Positions 1-8,010 of a DNA stretch of 44,417 nt are shown here, one piece after another; within the stretch, counting starts at the first letter, position 1, and each line of letters begins with the position of its first letter. Both the position numbers and the translations under genes were made by a program. This stretch comes from Gimesia sp. GTDB lineage: Bacteria; Planctomycetota; Planctomycetia; Planctomycetales; Planctomycetaceae. Location: assembly GCA_002706765.1 (NCBI GenBank), contig PAJV01000034.1, positions 1-44,417 of the forward strand. Reading direction: 5' to 3'. The notes beneath the pieces were generated by a model. It was not told where the DNA came from and did no database searches. It saw only the letters and a list, made by a program, of their open reading frames with translations.

Positions 1-66
1 AAGCCAACGGTGCCACCCGCCCGTCTGATTTTGCAGGACTTATTGCAATAAATAGAGAGGTTTCGG

Positions 67-95
67 GGTGCCATGGCCGGCTTGTCCGGCCGTGC
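67..95 (+). repeat. REP-like palindromic element, copy 1
   Basis: The element reads GGTGCCAT, then a perfect 6-bp stem (GGCCGG at 75-80 and CCGGCC at 86-91) around the loop CTTGT, then GTGC. The same plan occurs inverted at 219-248 with a different stem sequence but the same flanks and loop. This looks like a short dispersed intergenic palindrome family. Only two clear copies are in the window. Confidence 0.55.
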
Positions 96-163
96 GAAGG
101 GAGTAGGGAAAGCCTGGTTCTGGGAGGAACGCGGCAGCTGCGACCTCCTGCTCGCTGTGCTCG

Positions 164-182
164 GCCCGAATTTTATTCGGGC
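164..182 (+). terminator. Short hairpin, possible terminator of an upstream gene
   Basis: An 8-bp perfect stem (GCCCGAAT at 164-171, ATTCGGGC at 175-182) closes a TTT loop. A run of five T follows about eight bases later, too far for a textbook intrinsic terminator. It lies between the two REP-like elements. Confidence 0.3.
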
Positions 183-218
183 TTACCCGGTTTTTCTGAG
201 TGGGGATGGTTACTCAAA

Positions 219-248
219 GCACTGTCGGGCAAGCCGACAGATGGCACC
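219..248 (-). repeat. REP-like palindromic element, copy 2 (inverted)
   Basis: Read on the minus strand this is GGTGCCAT, a 7-bp stem (CTGTCGG/CCGACAG, plus-strand positions 222-228 and 234-240), the loop CTTGC, then TGC. It shares flanks and loop with the copy at 67-95, while the stem bases differ but still pair. That pattern suggests selection or copying of a structured element. The two copies face each other across about 123 bases. Confidence 0.55.
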
Positions 249-977
249 CGCGGTGTGAGAGGAAGTTGAGTTATGTTTGTTGTTATGTTAGAGGGGTTCA
301 ATCTGTTGAACAATCTGTTTTCTGTAGTCTGTGGTTCGGTTGCATGGTGGATTATTTTGTGGAAAGTCATGGGGGCGTCAAGGGGGATGAACAATATCAT
401 GTGGCGATACGGGTTGACGGGGAACCGACCTGCTGCGATGTCGGGGCGGTGCCGGGACGATGGGCTGCGATGTGTGGCGATCCGCAGGGTGACATCTCGA
501 ACGGGTGGGGTTTCAGGCAGTGTAAATCTGGAAAAAACAGGCTCATTTGTAGTGAAGAGTCAGAACAGGTGGCCCGTGTTTCAGTGCACTGTAAACTGGG
601 CACGCGCGCGACCCAAAACAGCGCTTATCGCCAGCGGCGCGGCGGGGTCAAGTGCAATCTGCTCAGTATGACTTTCTGATTCCCCCCGTTGTGTGCCGAA
701 TTTACACTTTCCCTTTCGGGGGACTTACCGTTAAGATGTGTAGTATATACTTGTATTGTTAGAGCCGGAAAAATATTCGAGCCCCCACAAATGGCACAGT
801 TCGTATAAACCACAGGGGAAAAGGGTGTTCTGCGGGAGAATTCCCGAGAATGCCGTTTCTTCCGAGGCAGATATTGATTAAATTCAACCCCTTGTAATAT
901 CTCATTTTATAGTGATCTAAGCCCGAATCCGGGTGGACCTGATTTGATTATCAGCCCAAAATTTGAGGAACAACAGC

Positions 978-2801
978 GTGAAATCTATCTGGGCCTATCT
1001 GTTCATCTTTCTGTGTGTGGTGCTCTGTTCGGCGGAACTGCCTGCACAATCGGAAACGGATGGTAGCAACGACAACCAGGGTCAGGCCGCGCGTCCTTCG
1101 ACCTCCATGTCTGCCGCACGGGGTGAATACCCGCCGTTACCGGTTCCGTTCTTTCGGGGAAATGATCCCCGGTTTGTGGGTACGCAGGGCTTTTATTTCA
1201 GCCTGTGGAAGTTCATTCCGGTGGTGTTGCTGTTTCTGCTGTGGGCGAAGACTTCGTACTGGGTGGATGATGACAGCCGAAGCCTGAAGTGTAATACGGA
1301 GTTCTGGAGTTCGCTGATCCTGGTCATCGGCGGACTGGGTTTTCTGCTCGTGTTCTGTATGCCGAGTTTTGCCTTCGGGTTTGTGGTTCTGGCTTTGGCC
1401 TATGGGGGTCCCCTGGGCTTTTATATTCATGAGCGAAACGGGAAGGTACCTGCTTCCAGCCGCGTGATGACACCCAGTCATATTCGGAATATGACCCTGC
1501 GATATCTGGCGCAGATGGGGATTCGCGTGGGTGGTACCAAAACTCAGCAGTCGGCAGTGGGTCCTGATATCCGGTTTGTGGGCAAGTCCTCTACCGGTCG
1601 TGGGGATGACCCGACCAGTTCGCGACGGGTGGAAAACTCACGTGGTTTTCTGGCGGCGAAGGAACTGATTCACGATGCGATCATGCGTCGGGCGACGGAC
1701 GTGCATCTGGAGCCGAAAGAAGATGAGTATGGTGTGCGTTTACGTATTGACGGGGTGATGTATCCCACGGAAGGCTTTGACCGGGGTGTCGGCGAGGCGG
1801 TGTTGAACATCTTCAAGGTGCTGGGTGCGATGGACATTACCGAGAAACGGCGTCCCCAGGACGGTAGTTTCCGGGCGATCATGCCTGACCGTGAGATCGA
1901 CTTTCGTCTGGCCAGCCAGGGAACCCGGTATGGTGAAAAGATGAGTTTGCGTATTCTGGACCAGACGAACTCGATTGCCTCACTGGCCGAGCTGGGAATC
2001 CGCAAGCAACTGGTTGACAAGCTGAAGGGCATCGTCAAACAGCCGCATGGCCTGTTTTTATGCTGTGGTCCGACCGGTGCGGGTAAATCGACGACCCTGT
2101 TTGCCGCCTTGCATGAGATCGATCCTTACCAGCGAAACATTATTACGATTGAAGACCCGGTTGAATACCGGATTGATAACGTCTCGCAGATTGAGATCAA
2201 CCAGAAAGCGGGCCAGACGTTTGCGGAATCGCTGCGAAGTATTCTGCGTCAGGACCCGGATGTGGTGATGATCGGGGAAATTCGAGATGCGGAAACCGCG
2301 CGGATTGCCTGCCAGGCAGCAAATACCGGTCACATGGTGTTTTCGACGGTTCACGCGAATGACACGTTTACGGCACTGTATCGACTGATTGACCTGGAAG
2401 TGGAGCCGTTCATGCTGGCCAGTTCTTTGTCGGCATTACTGGCACAGCGACTGGCGCGGCGGCTGTGCCCGGACTGTAAAGAAGAGTACCAGCCGAATCC
2501 GGAGTTTTTGAAGAAGGCCAATCTGCCTCCCGATAAAGTGAAGTCCTTTTATCGACAGCCGAAAAATCCGGAAGGGGTCTGCCCGACCTGTGGCGGCCTG
2601 GGATATATGGGGCGAATCAGTGTGGTTGAGCTGCTCGATTTTAACGAGCGGATGCGGGATATGATTCGCGATACGGCCAATATTTCTCAGTTGAAAGCGC
2701 AGGCCCGGAAGAACGGCATGTTGTATATGAAGGAAGAGGGTTTGAGGCTGGTCGTCAAGGGGGTCACTTCCATCGATGAACTGCTGCGTGTTGTGAAATA
2801 A
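978..2801 (+). CDS. Membrane-anchored PilB/GspE-type assembly ATPase
   Basis: A 607-residue ATPase of the type II secretion/type IV pilus family (GspE/PilB), which powers pilin or pseudopilin polymerisation at the inner membrane. The Walker A motif GPTGAGKST is at about residues 364-372, the Walker B region with VVMIGEIRD near 429, and the zinc tetracysteine pairs CPDC and CPTC near 497-500 and 535-538. The usual N-terminal GspE domain is absent. Instead there is a signal-peptide-like N-terminus, a linker, and about three hydrophobic segments (roughly residues 68-92 and 108-148). A cleaved signal plus three membrane passes would leave the ATPase domain in the cytoplasm. The GTG at 978 is preferred over the in-frame TTG at 963 because GAGG at 965-968 sits nine bases upstream. 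The family is certain. PilB or GspE cannot be told apart, since no other secretion or pilus genes adjoin it. Confidence 0.9.
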   Translation: MKSIWAYLFIFLCVVLCSAELPAQSETDGSNDNQGQAARPSTSMSAARGEYPPLPVPFFRGNDPRFVGTQGFYFSLWKFIPVVLLFLLWAKTSYWVDDDSRSLKCNTEFWSSLILVIGGLGFLLVFCMPSFAFGFVVLALAYGGPLGFYIHERNGKVPASSRVMTPSHIRNMTLRYLAQMGIRVGGTKTQQSAVGPDIRFVGKSSTGRGDDPTSSRRVENSRGFLAAKELIHDAIMRRATDVHLEPKEDEYGVRLRIDGVMYPTEGFDRGVGEAVLNIFKVLGAMDITEKRRPQDGSFRAIMPDREIDFRLASQGTRYGEKMSLRILDQTNSIASLAELGIRKQLVDKLKGIVKQPHGLFLCCGPTGAGKSTTLFAALHEIDPYQRNIITIEDPVEYRIDNVSQIEINQKAGQTFAESLRSILRQDPDVVMIGEIRDAETARIACQAANTGHMVFSTVHANDTFTALYRLIDLEVEPFMLASSLSALLAQRLARRLCPDCKEEYQPNPEFLKKANLPPDKVKSFYRQPKNPEGVCPTCGGLGYMGRISVVELLDFNERMRDMIRDTANISQLKAQARKNGMLYMKEEGLRLVVKGVTSIDELLRVVK

Positions 2802-2862
2802 TTAACGTCGGCTTTATTTTTATTATACCTGTTAGCGAATATAGATATTCTGGACTGCAAAC

Positions 2863-3525
2863 ATGATCGACATCTTACTGCTGGCCATTGTGGGGATTGT
2901 AACCTGGTGTGTTGCCAGCGAAGGCGCCTGGGGCGCCGGTTTTATCTTCGTCTCCGTCCTGCTGGCAGGTCTGCTGGCGATGAACTTTTTTGAACCTCTG
3001 GCGACGTTTCTGTCAAATAATATCACGAATTCCTATGCCTGGCAGCAGCGGTGGGACATCATTGCGCTGGTCGGTCTGTTTGTGGGTTTCATCTTTCTGT
3101 TTCGAGAGCTCACGGTTCGCATTGCGCCCGCCTACATGCAGGTGCATCCGCTGGTTCACGAAGTGTCCCGCTGGGGCTTTGCCGTGATGACGGGTTATAT
3201 TGCGATGGCATTTCTGCTGACGGCACTGCATACGGCACCCCTGCCGCGCGAGTTTGCCGGGTTCACTCCCGAGCGTAAGAACCTTCTGGGGATGGTTGCT
3301 CCCGATCGGGAATGGCTGGGTTTCACACAGTATGTTTCGGAAAAATCGATGCGTAAAGGAACGTTCGGGCATCTGTTTGACGGGCCGGAATACTCGTTTC
3401 CCCAGCAGGAAAACCAGATCTGGCCTTCGTTTCCGATTCGCTATGCGACACGCCGCGGGCAGGGGGGCGCCATGGGAGCCGCGGCGAAACCGGCGTCGGG
3501 AGACAAAGCAGACCGTTCATTCTGA
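2863..3525 (+). CDS. CvpA-like integral membrane protein
   Basis: A 220-residue protein with several hydrophobic segments: an N-terminal pair (about residues 3-20 and 25-42), one near 66-80 and one near 104-120. The opening (MIDILLL, a Gly-rich bend, then a segment ending FFEPLATFL) matches the layout of CvpA-family proteins, which are polytopic inner-membrane proteins linked to colicin V production and envelope functions. The C-terminal hundred residues are soluble and not recognised. It starts 61 bases after the ATPase gene on the same strand, so it may be cotranscribed. The CvpA assignment rests on the N-terminal pattern only. Confidence 0.5.
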   Translation: MIDILLLAIVGIVTWCVASEGAWGAGFIFVSVLLAGLLAMNFFEPLATFLSNNITNSYAWQQRWDIIALVGLFVGFIFLFRELTVRIAPAYMQVHPLVHEVSRWGFAVMTGYIAMAFLLTALHTAPLPREFAGFTPERKNLLGMVAPDREWLGFTQYVSEKSMRKGTFGHLFDGPEYSFPQQENQIWPSFPIRYATRRGQGGAMGAAAKPASGDKADRSF

Positions 3526-3552
3526 GCCGGGTTGCCGGGAAGACCGGATGAT

Positions 3553-4173
3553 TTAACTCTGCTGATTTTGAAACAGTCGCACCAGCTGCGGAATGAAACG
3601 TTCAAACGCCCGCGCACGATGACTGAGGTGCTGTTTGACGATGGGTGCCAGCTCGCCGAACGTTTTATGCAGCTCGATGATTTCGAAATAGGGATCGTAG
3701 CCGAACCCGTTCTGTCCGCGGGCAGCTTCGGTCATGCGACCCCGGCAGCGGGCTTCGACCTGCAGGCAGATTTCTCCGGTGGGATCGGCTAAAGCGACGT
3801 TGCAGATATAAGCGGCGGTTCGTTTTTCCAGGGGAACGCCACTCAGTTCCTGCAGCATCTTCTGGTTGTTCTTTTCGTCGGTGGCATCTTCGCCGCTGAA
3901 GCGTGCAGAATAGATTCCCGGTGCGCCATCGAGGGCATCGATCATCAGCCCGCTGTCTTCACCAATGGTCCAGTGAGAAAGCGTCCGCGCGGTCTGCGAA
4001 GCTTTTTTGGCAGCGTTCTCGCCGAAGGTATTGCCGTCTTCGACGACTTCTTCGGCCTGCGGGAAATCAGCCACGCTTTGAACCTGAATGCCATGCGGGG
4101 CCAGGAGTTCAGAAATTTCACCGGCCTTTTTCTGATTTCGACTGGCGAGTACGATGAGCGGATAGTGAGACAT
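3553..4173 (-). CDS. rdgB: RdgB/HAM1 non-canonical purine NTP pyrophosphatase
   Basis: A 206-residue enzyme that hydrolyses dITP, ITP and XTP to the monophosphates, keeping deaminated purines out of DNA and RNA. Family motifs are all visible: LASRNQKK (the SxNxxK site) near residue 9, TFGENAAKKA, EDSGLMIDALDG, the GFGYDPYF signature, and LSHRARAF near the C-terminus. Length matches the family. The frame is open to 4233, but the extra 20 codons run into a transcription terminator at 4232-4290, and the conserved N-terminus begins at the ATG at 4173. It converges with the CvpA-like gene, with 27 bases between the stops. Confidence 0.93.
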   Translation of the reverse strand: MSHYPLIVLASRNQKKAGEISELLAPHGIQVQSVADFPQAEEVVEDGNTFGENAAKKASQTARTLSHWTIGEDSGLMIDALDGAPGIYSARFSGEDATDEKNNQKMLQELSGVPLEKRTAAYICNVALADPTGEICLQVEARCRGRMTEAARGQNGFGYDPYFEIIELHKTFGELAPIVKQHLSHRARAFERFIPQLVRLFQNQQS

Positions 4174-4231
4174 GGATCTGTTTTCAATAGAGACATCAAT
4201 CAAAGGCGACAAACGGGGGAAAGCGCGGCGC

Positions 4232-4290
4232 AAAAAAAAGCCTTCCCGGGTAGAGGCACTTTATCAGGCCTGATTACTGGAGGGAAGGCT
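4232..4290 (-). terminator. Intrinsic terminator after the 4325-5395 gene
   Basis: A 9-bp stem (AGCCTTCCC at 4239-4247, GGGAAGGCT at 4282-4290) encloses a second small CAGGCCTG palindrome. On the minus strand it is followed by a run of eight T. It lies 35 bases past the stop of the secreted-protein gene. Confidence 0.75.
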
Positions 4291-4324
4291 GCTGCTATGA
4301 TTGAATGACGGGTTCCCGAAGCGT

Positions 4325-5395
4325 TTACTTTGCGCGGGGGACCTGCATCAGATTTGGTTTAGGATCGAAGACCCAGGATGCCAGGGGGGGCGCGCCTGCT
4401 GATGCGCCGGGAATGATGAAGTATTCGGACGTCATGGCTTCCACACCGGTTTCCGGGTGCGGTCTCATTTTTGAGCCAAACAGTTTGGCATAGGCTTCGA
4501 TGCGGGGGTCCTGGGGAGAATCGAAAGACCCGACAGTGACGATCGAACGATATTTTTCATGCAGTACGTAGGCATCAATGTCAGTCGCATTACCGGCAGG
4601 GAAGCCATGTTTTTTCGCTTCACGCAACGCCTTGGTTAAGAGCCAGGCATTTTGTGCGGCTTTATCCAGGCTGTTACTGACCGTTTCAGATTCCGAAGCA
4701 TTGGCAAATCGTGAAGTGGCTGTTTCCGTGACGGAATTTCCATAGAAAGAAGCGATGACCAGGGAGAATTTGCCTTTGTTATTCAGCAGCGAGTATTCCA
4801 CTCCGGAATTCAGTTTGGCGATGAGCGGATCCTGTTTTCGCTTGGCGACTTCCTGTGGTGAGAGCAACGGGTTGATCGTGAGGAAGGCACCACTCAAGGG
4901 TCCGGGCTGGCCGGGAGTCTGTTTGTAGACGCCATTTTCGGTAATGACTTCGGGTTTGAAGTGCTTGATAAACTGGAGTGTCTTCTGTGCGACTTCGTCT
5001 TCACTGTCGGGATAGTTACCCGCGATGACGGAAATCATGGCGCGCTGGGCGGCATAGCTGCGGCGTTCTTCCCGACCCAGACGGTCGAGTGTGTTGAAAC
5101 GCTGAATGACCGATTCCTGGCTGAAGGTGTAGGCAGGAATGCCGCGTTTGCGGAGTTCATAGACCATTTCATCGGCGGCTTCCTGGGCGCTTAAACCTTT
5201 GGATCGCCTGCTTTCGGGAATGTCGCTTAGACCGGCGACCATGATCATCCACGGTCCATGCCGTTTGGTCAGCTTGTATTTCTTACCTTTGACGGCTTCA
5301 ATGCGGGCTTCTGCGACAGGCAGAAAACTGGTCGCGCAGACCGTGATGGCGATGGTAATAATCAGACATTGTTTAAGCAGTTGCATGGTCCGCAT
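4325..5395 (-). CDS. Secreted protein of unknown function
   Basis: A 356-residue protein with a clear Sec signal peptide (hydrophobic core about residues 8-25, likely cleavage after VAEA). I do not recognise a named family. Two segments have the feel of SPOR-type alpha/beta folds: one near residues 47-95 (GPWMIMVAGLSD, then a helix containing SAQEAADEMVYELRKRG, then IPAYTFSQES), and one near 285-315 (SIVTVGSFDSPQDPRIEAY). The middle part carries a Ser/Thr-rich stretch before a long helix. The ATG at 5395 has GAAGGGA a suitable distance upstream. It has its own terminator and no operon partner. The SPOR comparison is a visual impression, not established. Confidence 0.75.
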   Translation of the reverse strand: MRTMQLLKQCLIITIAITVCATSFLPVAEARIEAVKGKKYKLTKRHGPWMIMVAGLSDIPESRRSKGLSAQEAADEMVYELRKRGIPAYTFSQESVIQRFNTLDRLGREERRSYAAQRAMISVIAGNYPDSEDEVAQKTLQFIKHFKPEVITENGVYKQTPGQPGPLSGAFLTINPLLSPQEVAKRKQDPLIAKLNSGVEYSLLNNKGKFSLVIASFYGNSVTETATSRFANASESETVSNSLDKAAQNAWLLTKALREAKKHGFPAGNATDIDAYVLHEKYRSIVTVGSFDSPQDPRIEAYAKLFGSKMRPHPETGVEAMTSEYFIIPGASAGAPPLASWVFDPKPNLMQVPRAK

Positions 5396-5670
5396 ATCAG
5401 TATCCCTTCTGAACAGCGTCCGAACCGGATGGAATTAAATGGAATGATTGAGACTTGATTTCCGGCTTCATCCTGAAGGGAAACAGTCGTCTCAAGTTTA
5501 GACTGGGGTCGTGGTGATGTTGAGTTGCCTCAGACATGCGGCGGGAGTCTAGCAGTTCTGCAAAAATGAGTCCAGAGCTGATTTTTGCTGTCCGTTTTGA
5601 GGGACAGGAGCCGGGAAAAAGGATCTGGCGCTGCGGTGACTGAGAGAAATCAATTCCCAAGTGCGGTGGA

Positions 5671-5710
5671 GTTATCTATAATCTAAGTAATTGTATAATA
5701 ATAAGATAAC
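5671..5710. promoter_or_regulatory. AT-rich inverted repeat before the phosphoesterase gene
   Basis: GTTATCT at 5671-5677 and AGATAAC at 5704-5710 form a 7-bp inverted repeat in a very AT-rich stretch that includes TATAAT-like hexamers near 5678 and 5694. It ends 27 bases before the start codon at 5738. It may be the promoter with an overlapping operator, or simply an AT-rich promoter. Confidence 0.35.
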
Positions 5711-5737
5711 GACTTTGTTGATTCCGGATGATGGTCA

Positions 5738-6433
5738 ATGCGTGTGCTTGTAGTTTCAGATATTCATTCCAACTGGGTGGCACTCTCTTCGATTCAGGAA
5801 GAGTTCGATTATTGTCTGTGCGTCGGGGATCTGGTGGATTACGGAACCGATCCGCTGCCTTGCATTGAATGGGTCAAAGAGCATGCTACCGCCTGTGTGC
5901 GCGGGAACCATGATCATGCCGTCGCGCAAAGAGTGGAAGCGAAAGGCTCAACCGGCTTTCGCAGGCTGGCATGTGTGACACGACCGTTGCATTGGGAGCT
6001 GCTGGATCGTGTCAGAATGAAATACCTGGCACGCTTGCCGATTTCACAGCAGATTACCATTGAGGGAGTCACGTTCTATCTGGTGCATGGCACGCCTCGC
6101 GATCCGCTGGATGAGTACCTGGGTGATAATGAAGCCGCCTGGACAGCCCGCCTGCAGGGCATCAATGCGAACTTTATCTGTGTGGGGCATACTCACATTC
6201 CGTTTCACCTGGACCTGGGGGACAAGCAGGTGATTAATCCCGGCAGTGTCGGTCAGCCCCGGGATGGCGATCCGCGGATCTCCTACGCGATCATTGAAGA
6301 CGGCAAAGTCACAATGAAACGTCAGGAGTATGATATTCAGGCCGCTATCCGCCAGATCGAAGCAGCAGGCCTGTCAGGAGAAGCACTGGAGATGGCCTCC
6401 AGTGTGCTCCTTAACGGCCGAATGACTTCTTAA
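5738..6433 (+). CDS. YfcE/MJ0936-type metallophosphoesterase
   Basis: A 231-residue calcineurin-like phosphoesterase, probably a cytoplasmic phosphodiesterase using two metal ions. The metal-binding motifs occur in order: SDIHSN at residues 7-12, GDLVDYG near 31, GNHDHA near 57, LVHGTPRD near 115 and CVGHTHIPF near 148. NPGSVGQPRDGDPRISYAI towards the C-terminus is typical of the YfcE-like group. The physiological substrate cannot be told from sequence. It is single, divergent from the secreted-protein gene and convergent with fumC, with only 16 bases between the stops. Confidence 0.85.
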   Translation: MRVLVVSDIHSNWVALSSIQEEFDYCLCVGDLVDYGTDPLPCIEWVKEHATACVRGNHDHAVAQRVEAKGSTGFRRLACVTRPLHWELLDRVRMKYLARLPISQQITIEGVTFYLVHGTPRDPLDEYLGDNEAAWTARLQGINANFICVGHTHIPFHLDLGDKQVINPGSVGQPRDGDPRISYAIIEDGKVTMKRQEYDIQAAIRQIEAAGLSGEALEMASSVLLNGRMTS

Positions 6434-6449
6434 TGATCCAACTCGACAG

Positions 6450-7874
6450 TTACGCATGCGGTTCGGTCATGCTCATTGGATCGAGGGCTTCTTTGAGTGT
6501 CTCCGCCGGCAGGATTTCCTGTTCGGTGCAGAGTTCTCGAATCGTCTTGCCTGACTTGAATGCTTCTTTCGCTAACGCCGAAGCTTTTTCATAGCCGATA
6601 TACGGGTTCAGACTGGTGACCATGGAGAGACTGTTTTCGACGGCCGCGTTACAGGCTTCTTCGTTGGCTTCCATGTTTTCCAGGCAGAGCTTCTCGAATT
6701 CATTGCAGGAATTGGCCAGCAGGTGAATGCTTTCCAGGGCGGTGAATCCCATGACGGGCATCATGATATTCAGCTGGAACTGTCCTCCGGCGGCCCCGGA
6801 CATGGTAATGGTCTGATCGTTGCCGATGACCCGGGTGGTGGCCTGCATCATGCTTTCGCACATGACTGGATTCACTTTGCCGGGCATAATGGAACTGCCG
6901 GGCTGCAGGTCGGGAATTTTGACTTCGTAAAATCCACAACGGGGGCCCGAGCCGAGCCAGCGGATGTTGTTGGAAACATTAAACAGTGTAGTGGCGATGG
7001 TTTTTAAGATCGCATGGCATTCCACCAGCCCGTCCCGCTGCGCATTGGCTTCAAAGTGATCGGCTGCTTCGACGAATGAGATGCCGGTGAGCTTTGCGAG
7101 TTCCACACTCACGCGATGACCGAATTCCGGATGAGTATTGATGCCGGAACCGACGGCGGTGCCTCCCACGGGTAACTCATAAACGGCAGCCGCTGCCTGG
7201 TAAGCACGTTCCACACTGAGTTCGAGCTGGCGGGCGAACCCACCAAATTCCTGTCCCAGGCGGAGTGGTGTGGCATCGGCGAGGTGCGTGCGGCCGATCT
7301 TAATGATCTGATCCCAGTCTTTGGCTTTCTGCGCCAGGCTGGCTGTCAGCTTTTCGAGGCCGGGAATCAACTGATTATGAATGCTGGAGGCGACGGCAAC
7401 ATGGATGGCAGTCGGGAAGGTGTCGTTGGTGCTCTGTCCCATATTCACATGGTCGTTGGGGTGGACGGACTTCTCGGGAGCAAAGCGGTCCTGTCCCAGA
7501 ATTTCAATCGCCCGGTTACTGATGACTTCATTCACGTTCATGTTGCTCGAAGTCCCGGAGCCGGTCTGGTAAACGTCGATCGGAAACTGATCGTCGAATT
7601 TTCCATCGGCGACTTCGGTGGCAGCATCGATCAGTGCTTTGATCTGCTCATCATTCAGCGGATTTTTTCCACTGCCCGAAAGTTTTCCGATGTCACGGTT
7701 TGCATGGGCTGCGGCCAGCTTGACCTGACCCATGGCATGAATCAGGCTGGGAGGCAGGGTATTGCCGGAGATCTGAAAATTCTCAACGGCCCGTTGCGTC
7801 TGTGCACCGTAGTACGCTTCTGCTGGAACCTGTACTTCACCCATCGAATCACGTTCGGTTCGAAACCCCGACAT
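6450..7874 (-). CDS. fumC: Fumarate hydratase class II
   Basis: A 474-residue class II fumarase, which interconverts fumarate and malate in the citric acid cycle as a cytoplasmic tetramer without an iron-sulfur cluster. Seen here are TGSGTSSNMNVNEV near residues 104-117, GRTHLADATP with the catalytic histidine near 197, and the superfamily signature GSSIMPGKVN at about 326-335. The C-terminal NPYIGYEKASALAKEA favours fumarase over aspartate ammonia-lyase. The length is normal for FumC. The gene stands alone. The PVC-type gene upstream on the same strand is separated from it by a terminator at 7916-7952. Confidence 0.95.
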   Translation of the reverse strand: MSGFRTERDSMGEVQVPAEAYYGAQTQRAVENFQISGNTLPPSLIHAMGQVKLAAAHANRDIGKLSGSGKNPLNDEQIKALIDAATEVADGKFDDQFPIDVYQTGSGTSSNMNVNEVISNRAIEILGQDRFAPEKSVHPNDHVNMGQSTNDTFPTAIHVAVASSIHNQLIPGLEKLTASLAQKAKDWDQIIKIGRTHLADATPLRLGQEFGGFARQLELSVERAYQAAAAVYELPVGGTAVGSGINTHPEFGHRVSVELAKLTGISFVEAADHFEANAQRDGLVECHAILKTIATTLFNVSNNIRWLGSGPRCGFYEVKIPDLQPGSSIMPGKVNPVMCESMMQATTRVIGNDQTITMSGAAGGQFQLNIMMPVMGFTALESIHLLANSCNEFEKLCLENMEANEEACNAAVENSLSMVTSLNPYIGYEKASALAKEAFKSGKTIRELCTEQEILPAETLKEALDPMSMTEPHA

Positions 7875-7915
7875 GGTCTGTTTCCCGTCTCATTTAAAGT
7901 TGTCTATTGTGAATG

Positions 7916-7952
7916 TAAAAAGAGCCGACCTCCCTCAGTGGGCAGGCCGGCT
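7916..7952 (-). terminator. Intrinsic terminator after the PVC-type gene
   Basis: On the minus strand a 9-bp stem with one G-U pair (plus-strand arms 7923-7931 and 7944-7952) is followed by CTCTTTTTAC. It lies about 60 bases past the stop of the large cytochrome gene and before fumC. Confidence 0.7.
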
Positions 7953-8010
7953 TCAATTCTAGCAAGTTATCCTGTTTTCTCAATCGCCGCCCGGTTCGGG
8001 CGGGAAAATG

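Larger units (their letters stand above)
1..977. other. Gene-free stretch upstream of the PilB-like gene
   Basis: I see no convincing gene here. Open frames of 130-160 codons exist around 200-680 on the plus strand, but their translations are rich in Cys, Trp and Arg, have no recognisable domain, signal peptide or ribosome-binding site, and overlap each other in different frames. The stretch holds two inverted palindromic repeats (67-95 and 219-248), a hairpin at 164-182 and, from about 700, AT-richer sequence that probably carries the promoter of the ATPase gene. No promoter could be assigned with confidence. Confidence 0.6.

Noticed and set aside
200-679. Open frame of 159 codons, with a second overlapping one at 273-671
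   Set aside because: Composition is not protein-like, there is no ribosome site or domain, and the two frames overlap in different phases. Treated as chance frames in G-rich DNA.
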